The position numbers and the translations under genes were made by a program. Positions 57,397 to 64,000 of a DNA stretch of 64,000 bases are shown one piece after another; position 1 is the stretch's first letter, and every line of letters begins with the position of its first letter. The notes beneath the pieces are model-generated. The model searched no databases. It had not been told where the DNA came from and was given only the letters and a program-made list of their open reading frames with translations. The DNA comes from Pseudomonadales bacterium (GTDB lineage Bacteria; Pseudomonadota; Gammaproteobacteria; Pseudomonadales; Ketobacteraceae): contig NZXG01000055.1 of NCBI GenBank assembly GCA_002701845.1, positions 1 to 64,000 on the forward strand, given 5' to 3'.

Positions 57397-58104
57397 ATGA
57401 TCCACTTCCACCAAGTCAGTAAACGCTACGACAACGGCAAAGAAGCCCTGCTCAATATCAACTTTGAGCTGGACCAGGGCGAGCTTACCTTCCTCACCGG
57501 GCATTCCGGCGCCGGCAAAAGCACCCTGCTGAAACTGATCATGCTGATTGAGCGGCCCAGTGGCGGGCGCATGGTGGTGTGCAATCAGGACGTGGCCAAA
57601 GTGGGCCGCTCCGCCATCCCCTATTACCGGCGCCAGATTGGCATGGTGTTCCAGAATCACCAGTTACTGTTCGACCGCAGCGTGTACGACAACGTGGCCC
57701 TGCCGCTGATCATCGCCGGTTACCGGCCCCGGGAAACCGGCCGCCGGGTGCGGGCGGCACTGGATAAAGTGGGCCTGCTGGATAAGGAGGCACTCAACCC
57801 CATCGCTCTGTCCGGCGGGGAACAGCAGCGGGTGGGCATCGCCCGGGCGGTGGTGAATAAACCTCAGGTGCTGATTGCCGACGAGCCCACCGGTAACCTG
57901 GATCCGGAGCTTTCCGCCGAAATTATGGATCTGTTCGATCAGTTCTCGCAGGTGGGGGTGACGGTACTGATTGCCACCCACGATCTGGGGTTAATTGCCC
58001 GCTATGATCATCGCCTGCTGTCCCTGGATCAGGGCCGGTTGATCAGCGACGGTTTTGACCGGCCTGATCATCTGCAGCCGCATCTGCACGAAAGGGGATT
58101 TTGA
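57397..58104 (+). CDS. ftsE: Cell division ATP-binding protein FtsE
   Basis: 235 residues, a complete ABC ATPase: Walker A in GHSGAGKSTLLKLIM, the signature LSGGEQQRVGIARAVV, and Walker B in VLIADEPTGNLDPELSA. With FtsX it controls periplasmic amidase activators at the septum. The stop overlaps the ftsX start (ATGA at 58101-58104). Confidence 0.96.
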   Translation: MIHFHQVSKRYDNGKEALLNINFELDQGELTFLTGHSGAGKSTLLKLIMLIERPSGGRMVVCNQDVAKVGRSAIPYYRRQIGMVFQNHQLLFDRSVYDNVALPLIIAGYRPRETGRRVRAALDKVGLLDKEALNPIALSGGEQQRVGIARAVVNKPQVLIADEPTGNLDPELSAEIMDLFDQFSQVGVTVLIATHDLGLIARYDHRLLSLDQGRLISDGFDRPDHLQPHLHERGF

Positions 58105-59087
58105 TGGCCCCCAAAACCCCGGCCCAGCGCACAGCTCCCAGGGGCGCTACTGCCGCCCGCACCACCTTCCGTCAGCGCTTTGACAGCTGGCGCGAGCACC
58201 ACAAGGAAGTGGCTCTGGAAAGTCTGCGCCGGCTGCTGGCGACGCCACTGCCCACCGCCATGACCATCCTGGTGATAGCCATTGCCCTCAGCCTGCCGGC
58301 GGGCCTGTATGTGATGCTGAAAAATGCCGAGTCCATCAGCGAGGACTGGGATGGCAGTGCCCAGATTTCCCTGTTTTTGAATTTCAACACCCAGGAACAG
58401 CAGGGCCGCAAACTGGCTGCCGAGCTGGCCCGGCGCGATGACGTGAAGCGCACCGAGTATATTTCCCGGGAACAGGCCCTGGCGGAATTCGAGGCCCAAA
58501 GCGGATTCGGCGATCTGCTGGAAGAGCTGGGGGAGAACCCGCTGCCGGCGGTGGTGGTGGTCTATCCCGCGGTGACCGATCTGACGGCGGCGGAATCCCT
58601 GCGCACCGACCTGGACCAGCTGGGGGAGGTGGATCTGGCGCAACTGGACGCCCAGTGGGTGCAACGGCTGTATGCGATTCTCGACCTGGGCCGGCGGTTG
58701 GTGGTGGCGCTGAGTATGGGGCTGGCCCTGGCGGTGCTGCTGGTGATCATCAACACCATCCGGCTGGCCATTGAAAGCCGGCGGGATGAGATCGTCATCG
58801 TCAAACTGGTGGGGGGCACCGACGCCTTCGTGCGGCGCCCCTTTATGTACACCGGCCTCTGGTTCGGCCTGGGTGGTTGTCTGGTGGCCCTGTTACTGAT
58901 TCAGACCGTGCTCTGGTGGCTGGACGAACCGGTACAGACCCTGTCCGCCCTTTACCGCAGCCAGTTCGAACTCAGTGGTCTGGGGCTGCGGGTGAGTTTT
59001 CTGATGCTGCTGGGCAGCGTTGTCATCGGCCTGGTGGGTGCCCGGCTGGCGGTGAGCCAGCATATCCGCGCCATCGAGCCGGGCTGA
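58101..59087 (+). CDS. ftsX: Cell division protein FtsX
   Basis: 328 residues with a basic cytoplasmic N-terminus (about 1-52), then four membrane helices (about 53-73, 200-222, 252-272 and 298-320) and a periplasmic loop between the first two. MALESLRRLLATPLPTAMTI-type sequence and the ESRRDEIVIVKLVGGTDAFV stretch are typical. The N-terminal extension is Ala/Arg-rich and longer than the core requires. It is translationally coupled to ftsE. Confidence 0.95.
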   Translation: MMAPKTPAQRTAPRGATAARTTFRQRFDSWREHHKEVALESLRRLLATPLPTAMTILVIAIALSLPAGLYVMLKNAESISEDWDGSAQISLFLNFNTQEQQGRKLAAELARRDDVKRTEYISREQALAEFEAQSGFGDLLEELGENPLPAVVVVYPAVTDLTAAESLRTDLDQLGEVDLAQLDAQWVQRLYAILDLGRRLVVALSMGLALAVLLVIINTIRLAIESRRDEIVIVKLVGGTDAFVRRPFMYTGLWFGLGGCLVALLLIQTVLWWLDEPVQTLSALYRSQFELSGLGLRVSFLMLLGSVVIGLVGARLAVSQHIRAIEPG

Positions 59088-59167
59088 TCAGCAACCACAG
59101 GCCCGGAGCGTTGCCAGAGGCTATGCGGATTGTTCACATGGCTTTGGACAACCTCTTAAAGTAAGTG

Positions 59168-59193
59168 TTTACATACCTAAGGTAGGCTGTAAA
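59168..59193. other. Nested inverted repeat in the ftsX-rpoH gap
   Basis: TTTACA (59168-59173) pairs with TGTAAA (59188-59193), and inside it TACCT (59174-59178) pairs with AGGTA (59180-59184). It could be a protein operator or a weak hairpin. It lies 155 bases before the likely sigma-E promoter. Apart from this and the promoter/CIRCE elements, the 311-bp gap shows no gene. Confidence 0.4.
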
Positions 59194-59322
59194 TAAGGGG
59201 GCATGGTGGAGGCGATGGCAGAAATGCTAAAAAATACCGAAGCCGGCCCTTGAAGCCCTTGCAAACGCCCCCAGATAGACCAAACAATAACGTGAGCGCC
59301 CCCAGGGGCCACCGGGAATCAG

Positions 59323-59350
59323 GGAACTTTTGGCGTTATTAGCACTCTAA
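59323..59350 (+). promoter_or_regulatory. Candidate sigma-E promoter of rpoH
   Basis: GGAACTT (59323-59329) followed after 16 bases by TCTAA (59346-59350) is a close match to the RpoE (sigma-E) consensus, GGAACTT then TCnnA. Transcription would start near 59356, leaving a 5' leader of about 43 bases. E. coli rpoH also has a sigma-E promoter. The -10 element lies inside the CIRCE operator. Confidence 0.75.
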
Positions 59351-59365
59351 TTTCAAGAGTGCTAA
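59339..59365. promoter_or_regulatory. Perfect CIRCE element upstream of rpoH
   Basis: TTAGCACTC, a 9-base spacer and GAGTGCTAA match the CIRCE consensus at every position. CIRCE is the operator of the heat-shock repressor HrcA, usually found before groESL or dnaK-type operons. Here it covers the -10 and presumed start site of the sigma-E-type promoter, so HrcA would block rpoH transcription when unstressed. hrcA itself is not in the window. Confidence 0.92.
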
Positions 59366-59398
59366 AATCAGTCAGGCTCAATGGAGGTCCAACCTTAT

Positions 59399-60256
59399 AT
59401 GAATACCGCTCTTCAACCTGCATTTGTTACCGCGCCCGGGGTCAGCCTCGAGGCTTACGTACAGTCCGTTCAGGCTGTGCCGGTACTCAGCGCAGAGGAA
59501 GAAAAGTCGCTGGCTGAACGTTTGTATTTCAATGACGATGTGGAAGCGGCCCGCCAGCTGGTGCTTTCCCACCTGCGTTTTGTCGTGCATATCGCCAAGT
59601 CCTATTCCGGTTACGGCCTGCCCCAGGCGGATCTGATCCAGGAAGGCAACGTGGGCCTGATGAAGGCCGTGAAACGCTTCGACCCCAATGTGGGGGTGCG
59701 ACTGATTTCCTTTGCCGTGCACTGGATCAAGGCCGAGATTCACGAGTATGTGCTGCGTAACTGGCGCATCGTGAAAATCGCCACCACCAAGGCCCAACGC
59801 AAACTGTTTTTCAATCTGCGCAGTCAAAAGAAGCGCCTGGGCTGGATGACCACCGATGAGGTCAATGCCATCGCCCAGGATCTGGGGGTGGATGCCAGAG
59901 ACGTGCGGGAGATGGAAGGCCGGCTGGGCGCCTATGATGCCTCCTACGATGCGCCGGTGGACGCCGACGATGACTGCGTAGGTCAGGCGCCGGTGTTCTA
60001 TCTGGAAGATCAGAGCCAGGATCCGGCCATGGTGCTGGAGGAAATGGATTGGGAAAGCTCTCACAATCAGAGATTGTACCAGGCCATGGAAGTACTGGAT
60101 GAACGCAGCCGGGATATTCTGCAACGGCGCTGGTTTGATGACGACAAGGCTACCCTACATGATCTGGCGGCAAAATATGACGTTTCCGCGGAGCGCATCC
60201 GGCAGCTGGAAAAAAATGCCATGAAGAAGATCAAGGCGCATATTCTGGAAGCCTGA
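59399..60256 (+). CDS. rpoH: Heat-shock sigma factor RpoH (sigma-32)
   Basis: About 285 residues from the ATG at 59399, which has GGAGG about 11 bases upstream (an ATG at 59381 lies on that site). It follows E. coli RpoH closely: [40 protein letters not shown], the RpoH box AQRKLFFNL, and region 4 with [19 protein letters not shown]. It directs RNA polymerase to chaperone and protease genes. It follows ftsX after a 311-bp gap with its own promoter and operator, and ends at a strong terminator. Confidence 0.97.
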   Translation: MNTALQPAFVTAPGVSLEAYVQSVQAVPVLSAEEEKSLAERLYFNDDVEAARQLVLSHLRFVVHIAKSYSGYGLPQADLIQEGNVGLMKAVKRFDPNVGVRLISFAVHWIKAEIHEYVLRNWRIVKIATTKAQRKLFFNLRSQKKRLGWMTTDEVNAIAQDLGVDARDVREMEGRLGAYDASYDAPVDADDDCVGQAPVFYLEDQSQDPAMVLEEMDWESSHNQRLYQAMEVLDERSRDILQRRWFDDDKATLHDLAAKYDVSAERIRQLEKNAMKKIKAHILEA

Positions 60257-60290
60257 TTACTTCGAAAATTGCAGAAAGAATGAAAAATGA

Positions 60291-60320
60291 AAAAGGCCGG
60301 TGCACCCACCGGCCTTTTTT
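60291..60320 (+). terminator. Rho-independent terminator after rpoH
   Basis: GGCCGGTG (60295-60302) and CACCGGCC (60307-60314) form an 8-bp stem with a 4-base loop, extended by flanking A and T runs, with six Ts after it. It lies about 35 bases downstream of rpoH. Confidence 0.93.
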
Positions 60321-60420
60321 GTGGTTACAGAAGCGCAAACAAGCGTAACGGTAGCCCACCCCAGATCCCGGTATACTGGCGCTCTTGGTTCAAGACTTTG
60401 CGTAATTTTTCGGGGGCAAC

Positions 60421-60936
60421 ATGAAATCGGTTTGGGTGGCGGGTGCATCGCTGGCATTGATGGCCTGCGTCGCATTTGCAATGAGTTCGCTGGAGGCGCC
60501 CTCTGATACGGCCACGCCGGAGGTGGATCCAGACCTGTTGAGGTTGCGGGGGCTTTGGATTTCCAACTGCTATCCATTGGAGCCGGGCCACTATCAAGTG
60601 CGAACCTTCGAATTCACGTTACCGCAGCTGGCTACCATCACTACGCTCAGCTTCCCCGACGCCAATTGTCAACAGCCGCCTGTTAGCACTGCAGTGGTGT
60701 CCGCCACCTGGGATCTGGGCCCGAGCCGGTCGACGGAAGAAGGGCTGCAGGCCCGGTCCCTGGATATGTTGTTGCAAGGCGAAGACAAAAAACTGACGTC
60801 GGTGAAGCAACTGGTGCACTTTATGCCGCAGGCGTTTGTACTGGGTATGAGTCATGCCCTGGATTTTTATCCACGGTATATGGATTGGGACATTGTTTTT
60901 ACCCGGGTCCCGGCGGGCGTTTCTCCGGCTGAGTAA
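60421..60936 (+). CDS. Exported protein of unknown function, 171 aa
   Basis: It has a signal peptide (MKSVWVAGASLALMACVAFA). The Cys in it is not followed by a good lipobox pattern, so cleavage by signal peptidase I is more likely. The mature part is beta-like, with GLWISNCYPLEPGHYQVRTF and a second Cys in DANCQQPP, which together resemble small lipocalin-like exported proteins. I do not assign a family. It stands alone between the rpoH terminator and the insertion sequence. Confidence 0.6.
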   Translation: MKSVWVAGASLALMACVAFAMSSLEAPSDTATPEVDPDLLRLRGLWISNCYPLEPGHYQVRTFEFTLPQLATITTLSFPDANCQQPPVSTAVVSATWDLGPSRSTEEGLQARSLDMLLQGEDKKLTSVKQLVHFMPQAFVLGMSHALDFYPRYMDWDIVFTRVPAGVSPAE

Positions 60937-60983
60937 CTTGTCAGGCGCGAGCCGCTGCTAACAACAATCACCCGACTTAACAA

Positions 60984-62690
60984 GAGCCTGCTCATAAAGT
61001 TACCGGCTCCCGATGTGCGGTGCCGGTACTTGCTGCTGGAATTCATGTGACCACCACTTTTAAACACGCCTCGTGATTAGCGGCATCAGCCAGCATCTCA
61101 TCTCGGCACTGGCCTTTTTCCAGAGCCAACAAAAGACCCTGAGAAGGATCAGCAGATTCATCACCAGAAAGATACTGTTAATCCACGAGATCGAAGTGTC
61201 CGACCGTTTTGCTCGAATGTAGTTGAGATTGTAGCCATTCTTGCCTTGGCCAAACTTACCTTCAATCGGAATGCGTTGTAAATATTCTTCACGCCGCTTT
61301 GCCGCCTCGCGCTTTAACGTTACTTGATTCGTGTCTGTTATTTTCTTCGGTCTGCCCAACGGTTTTCCAGCAAAACGAATACCACGATCCTTGAGGAATT
61401 TGCGGTTATCCCGGCTGCCATAAATCGTGTCGCCCAGAACAACTTCGGGATACGCACCGTGATGATCACGATAGGCTTCAACTTGTGATGGCAGATCAAG
61501 CCCCTCATGAAATGCGTCCCATCGCAAGTGGTCAATCCGTGATACGCCATCTTCAGTAAGACTGACGCTCAGTTTGGTTCCAAATTCCGTCGACTTGTCC
61601 ACTTTGCCGCGCATGATCGGGCGTACATAAGGTTGGCTGATACTTACGATCCGATCATCACATCGATTGGCTTTGTTGTGATACATTTCCCTTTGCTGTT
61701 CGTACACATGCTGAATCACCCAGTACCGATGCAATAACCAGCGTGGCAGTGGCAACCGGTTTCCTTCAGGAAAGTGCTGCAACAATTGCTCAATATGCCC
61801 CAGATTCCGGCGTAAATACTGTAATTGCTGTTTGATGCCTTTGCGTACCAACTTTGCCCCAGGCCGCCTCTTTTTAACAATAGCGAGATAGGCTTTGCGG
61901 GCTTTCTGTCGATAGGTTCTGGGTTTGCTTTTCAAATCTGTATTCGCAAAGAGACTATCGATAATCCGTTCGCTGAATTCTCTTGCTTCATTCAGCAAAC
62001 CCAGATCGGTAGGAAATCGAATTGCCTGTGGCGCCACTGTCGCATCGAGTATCAATTTACCTTTGTGTTCTGGCTCCGCCTTGGCAGGTTCGGGATCTTT
62101 ATCTGAAAACCCCGGAGGCGCATTGTCATCATCGTCCAACTTATCGGATTTTTTCTTGAGTGTTGATTTCTGTTTGGATTTCTCTACAGCTTCGATCACT
62201 GCGTCGTAAAATACATCAAATACCGTCTGTCCCATCCGCTTTCGGATTTCGACAAACAGCGAAGGCGCGAAGGGCGCTTCCATTTGATAACCCGGAAGAC
62301 CAACGAAGAATTGTAAGTACGGATTTTCCTGAATCTGCGCAACGGTTTCCCGATCAGAAAGGCAAAGCTTGTGTTTGATGATCACTGCACCGATAACCAG
62401 ACGGGCATCTTGGGTGGGTCGTCCCTGCGTACTGGAAAGGCTCTTGTAGTAGGCTTCGGCCAGTTCATCCCAGGGGATGCAATCACTCATTTTGACCCAA
62501 CGATTTTGTTCGTCGAGGGCGGTCTGAAAGGGCCAGTCAAACTCTGCAATTGATAGCTGTCGGGAGCTCTGAGTTCGGATCATGGGTGCACGCTATTTGA
62601 GGCATATGGCTTGGTTTTCGTGCACTATTGTAACCCTCGAAGCTCATATTTCATATTACAAACAGTGACTTAGATTATTTGAGCAGGCTC
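60984..62690 (-). mobile_element. IS5-like insertion sequence, about 1.7 kb
   Basis: The element is bounded by inverted repeats: GAGCCTGCTCA at 60984-60994 and its complement at 62680-62690, with weaker similarity further in. It carries one intact transposase gene on the minus strand. No clear target-site duplication could be recognised at the borders, and the right border abuts a truncated IS3-family gene, so the flanks may have been rearranged. Base composition is lower in GC than the neighbouring core genes. Confidence 0.85.
61060..62583 (-). CDS. IS5-like (DDE) transposase
   Basis: 507 residues, uninterrupted. An N-terminal DUF772/InsH-like region (DARLVIGAVIIKHKLCLSDR) is followed by a DDE domain with acidic residues in KLILDATVAPQAIRFPTDLG, VVLGDTIYGSRDNRKFL and RIPIEGKFGQGKNGYN. 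A Lys/Asp-rich insert lies at about 135-175. It cuts and pastes the element. The reading frame looks functional. Confidence 0.92.
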   Translation of the reverse strand: MIRTQSSRQLSIAEFDWPFQTALDEQNRWVKMSDCIPWDELAEAYYKSLSSTQGRPTQDARLVIGAVIIKHKLCLSDRETVAQIQENPYLQFFVGLPGYQMEAPFAPSLFVEIRKRMGQTVFDVFYDAVIEAVEKSKQKSTLKKKSDKLDDDDNAPPGFSDKDPEPAKAEPEHKGKLILDATVAPQAIRFPTDLGLLNEAREFSERIIDSLFANTDLKSKPRTYRQKARKAYLAIVKKRRPGAKLVRKGIKQQLQYLRRNLGHIEQLLQHFPEGNRLPLPRWLLHRYWVIQHVYEQQREMYHNKANRCDDRIVSISQPYVRPIMRGKVDKSTEFGTKLSVSLTEDGVSRIDHLRWDAFHEGLDLPSQVEAYRDHHGAYPEVVLGDTIYGSRDNRKFLKDRGIRFAGKPLGRPKKITDTNQVTLKREAAKRREEYLQRIPIEGKFGQGKNGYNLNYIRAKRSDTSISWINSIFLVMNLLILLRVFCWLWKKASAEMRCWLMPLITRRV

Positions 62691-62691
62691 T

Positions 62692-62814
62692 ATTTACCCG
62701 ACGCGAGACTCAGCGGTGGTGGACGTAATGGCATATGTAGAGTACTACAACTCACGCAGACTACACACCACATTGGGTGACAGAACTCCTCTGGAATTTG
62801 AAAATTGTGCTTAA
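62692..62814 (+). pseudogene. 3' stump of an IS3-family transposase (OrfB)
   Basis: The open frame from the IS border reads YPTRDSAVVDVMAYVEYYNS and then RRLHTTLGDRTPLEFENCA before a TAA. This is the conserved C-terminus of the IS3-family rve integrase domain. The first base of the stump is two bases from the IS5-like end, so that element inserted into, or was rearranged against, an IS3 copy. The following TGTCCGGTTTGGCTTGACCA (62820-62839) is a likely IS3 terminal repeat. Confidence 0.85.
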
Positions 62815-62846
62815 CAAAGTGTCCGGTTTGGCTTGACCACAACAAG

Positions 62847-62951
62847 ATGGCAAGGATCGAAAAGGAGGTGTTCGATCTTTATAGGGCGGGTAAAAAAGTC
62901 ACCTCTGAGACTGGTGGAAAAATTCTAAATTGGGGCCGTAAGGTGGCATAA
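62847..62951 (+). CDS. Short reading frame of 34 codons, possibly a gene remnant
   Basis: ATG at 62847 to TAA at 62949-62951, polar and basic (EKEVFDLYRAGKKVTSETGG), directly after the IS3 end and before a strong terminator. It has coding-like composition but no ribosome binding site. It may be the tail of a gene truncated by the insertion sequences. No family is recognised. Confidence 0.2.
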   Translation: MARIEKEVFDLYRAGKKVTSETGGKILNWGRKVA

Positions 62952-63017
62952 TCTAAACTGCTTTATATAAGTCTAATGATCGTTTTTTGTGCCACTCTTT
63001 AGAGTGCATTTTCTGAA

Positions 63018-63047
63018 GCCTCCTTTATCTAAAGGAGGCATTTTTTT
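63018..63047 (+). terminator. Rho-independent terminator without an obvious gene
   Basis: GCCTCCTTT (63018-63026) and AAAGGAGGC (63031-63039) form a perfect 9-bp stem with a 4-base loop, followed by seven Ts. It faces the plus strand, where only the 34-codon frame and the IS3 stump lie upstream. It probably once ended a gene lost to the IS insertions. The bases from 63048 to 63204 hold nothing I recognise. Confidence 0.88.
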
Positions 63048-63204
63048 GTAACAGAAAAACCATAAATGCTAGTTTGGTTGAGCGGAATGCAGCGGCATTT
63101 GATTTTCTCACCATGTATATGTTGGCAATTACTGGTAGTAAGTTAATGAATCTCTGTATTCAACAATTCCCATGAACTAACCCTGCTAATAACCTGTTGC
63201 TAAA

Positions 63205-64000
63205 TTAAGCGCGCGGCAAGGTGCCCATTTTCTTGCAGATAATGCCAAGCATTACTTCGTCGGCACCACCACCAATAGAGCTCAAACGCTGATCACGGTA
63301 GGCGCGGGAAACTGGGTTATCCCACATGAAGCCCATACCTCCCCAGTACTGCAGGCAGGCGTCTGTCACTTCACGCACCAAACGCCCTGCTTTCAACTTC
63401 GCCATGGAGGCTTTCAAGGTCACATCCACGCCATTGATGTAGCCCTCTACAGCGTCATAGGTCAGCGCACGCAGAGCTTCTACTTCGGTTTGCAACTCCG
63501 CCAGACGGAAGTGAATTACCTGCTGATCCAACAGCGGCTTACCAAACGCCTGGCGCTCGCGGGTGTATTCAATAGTGGTGTTAATGCAGTGTTCCATGGA
63601 CTTCAGTAATCCCGCAGCGCAATACAAACGCTCTTCCTGGAACTGAATCATCTGATAGGTAAAACCCATGCCCTCTTCACCAATCAGGTTCTTCTGTGGG
63701 ACGCGCACCTCATCGAAGAAAATCTGTGCAGTATCGGAAGAACGCATGCCCAATTTGTCGAGCTTTTCCGAGAATGAAATACCCGGGGTGTTGGTAGGCA
63801 CGACGATCAAAGATTTGCTCTTATGAGGCTTGTCACCACCGGTATTGGCCAGCAGGCACAGATAGTCCGCTTGGGTGGCGTTGGTGATCCACATTTTGGT
63901 GCCGTTGATGATGTAGTCGTCTCCGTCTTTTACAGCGGTGGTTTTAATATTGGCCACATCAGAACCGGCGTGAGGCTCACTCACAGCAATTGAGCATACT
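63205..64000 (-). CDS. Acyl-CoA dehydrogenase (3' part; gene runs off the window)
   Basis: The frame is open to the window edge (codons before 63984 read VCSIA), so about the last 265 residues are present. The middle-domain motif VSEPHAGSDVANIKTTA, TKMWITNATQADYLCLLANT, and the C-terminal QYWGGMGFMWDNPVSRAYRD are typical. A Glu in LQTEVEALRALTYDA may be the catalytic base of the isovaleryl- or citronellyl-CoA type. The enzyme introduces a double bond into an acyl-CoA with FAD. Its sequence is AT-richer than the core genes. Substrate is not certain. Confidence 0.9.
   Translation of the reverse strand, partial: VCSIAVSEPHAGSDVANIKTTAVKDGDDYIINGTKMWITNATQADYLCLLANTGGDKPHKSKSLIVVPTNTPGISFSEKLDKLGMRSSDTAQIFFDEVRVPQKNLIGEEGMGFTYQMIQFQEERLYCAAGLLKSMEHCINTTIEYTRERQAFGKPLLDQQVIHFRLAELQTEVEALRALTYDAVEGYINGVDVTLKASMAKLKAGRLVREVTDACLQYWGGMGFMWDNPVSRAYRDQRLSSIGGGADEVMLGIICKKMGTLPRA

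Noticed and set aside
60941-60983. IS3 left part expected beside the IS5-like left end
   Set aside because: The left flank shows no IS3-like coding sequence or terminal repeat, so a simple insertion into an intact IS3 copy is not supported.

Overview
The window looks like chromosomal DNA of a high-GC, free-living, probably marine or hydrocarbon-associated gammaproteobacterium. The best guess is the Alcanivorax/Alloalcanivorax group. That guess is inferred from gene order (rubredoxin, ubiC, ubiA, phoB, phoR), pseudomonad-style oversized PstC and PstA, a DUF1302/DUF1329 pair and the lipid and alcohol enzymes. It was not checked by any search. No tRNA, rRNA or CRISPR array was seen. Both ends of the window (about 1-2400 and 60940-64000) are visibly AT-richer than the middle.

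Layout. 1-2400: two small orphan genes and an M48 zinc metallopeptidase gene cut by an in-frame amber codon. 2424-8230: a YtoQ-like protein, Dps, a GXWXG protein, a PF10118 diiron-type protein divergent from an AraC regulator, an alpha-methylacyl-CoA racemase and a dienelactone-hydrolase-like protein. 8318-13359: an AcrAB-type RND pump divergent from its TetR regulator, with a likely operator between them. 13331-18278: a P-type cation ATPase and a hybrid sensor kinase. 18311-21417: an aldehyde dehydrogenase, hotdog thioesterase and iron alcohol dehydrogenase cassette. 21538-28704: exported proteins of unknown role and the DUF1329/DUF1302 pair. 29048-35042: uvrD, a TRAP transporter (substrate-binding gene apart from the two permease genes) and a YciA-like thioesterase.

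35157-45396 is a phosphate block: pstS-pstC-pstA-pstB-phoU behind a clear Pho box, then, after yajQ and a DUF4124 gene, phoR and phoB behind a second Pho box. This gives a complete sense (PhoR/PhoU), regulate (PhoB) and import (Pst) circuit. 45404-50476: ubiA-ubiC, rubredoxin, an HU-like protein, an SCP2-like protein and a dicarboxylate or amino-acid symporter. 50487-55784: an internally deleted GGDEF gene, a YbaK-HDOD fusion, rsmD and a pair of M16 peptidases. 56032-60256: ftsY-ftsE-ftsX-rpoH, the classical gammaproteobacterial order, with a large structured palindrome between ftsY and ftsE.

The most striking signal is upstream of rpoH. A perfect CIRCE operator (9-9-9) overlaps a good match to a sigma-E promoter, suggesting that the heat-shock sigma gene is both sigma-E driven and HrcA repressed. 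The last 3 kb hold an intact IS5-like element next to the stump of an IS3-family transposase, and the 3' part of an acyl-CoA dehydrogenase gene that runs off the window.
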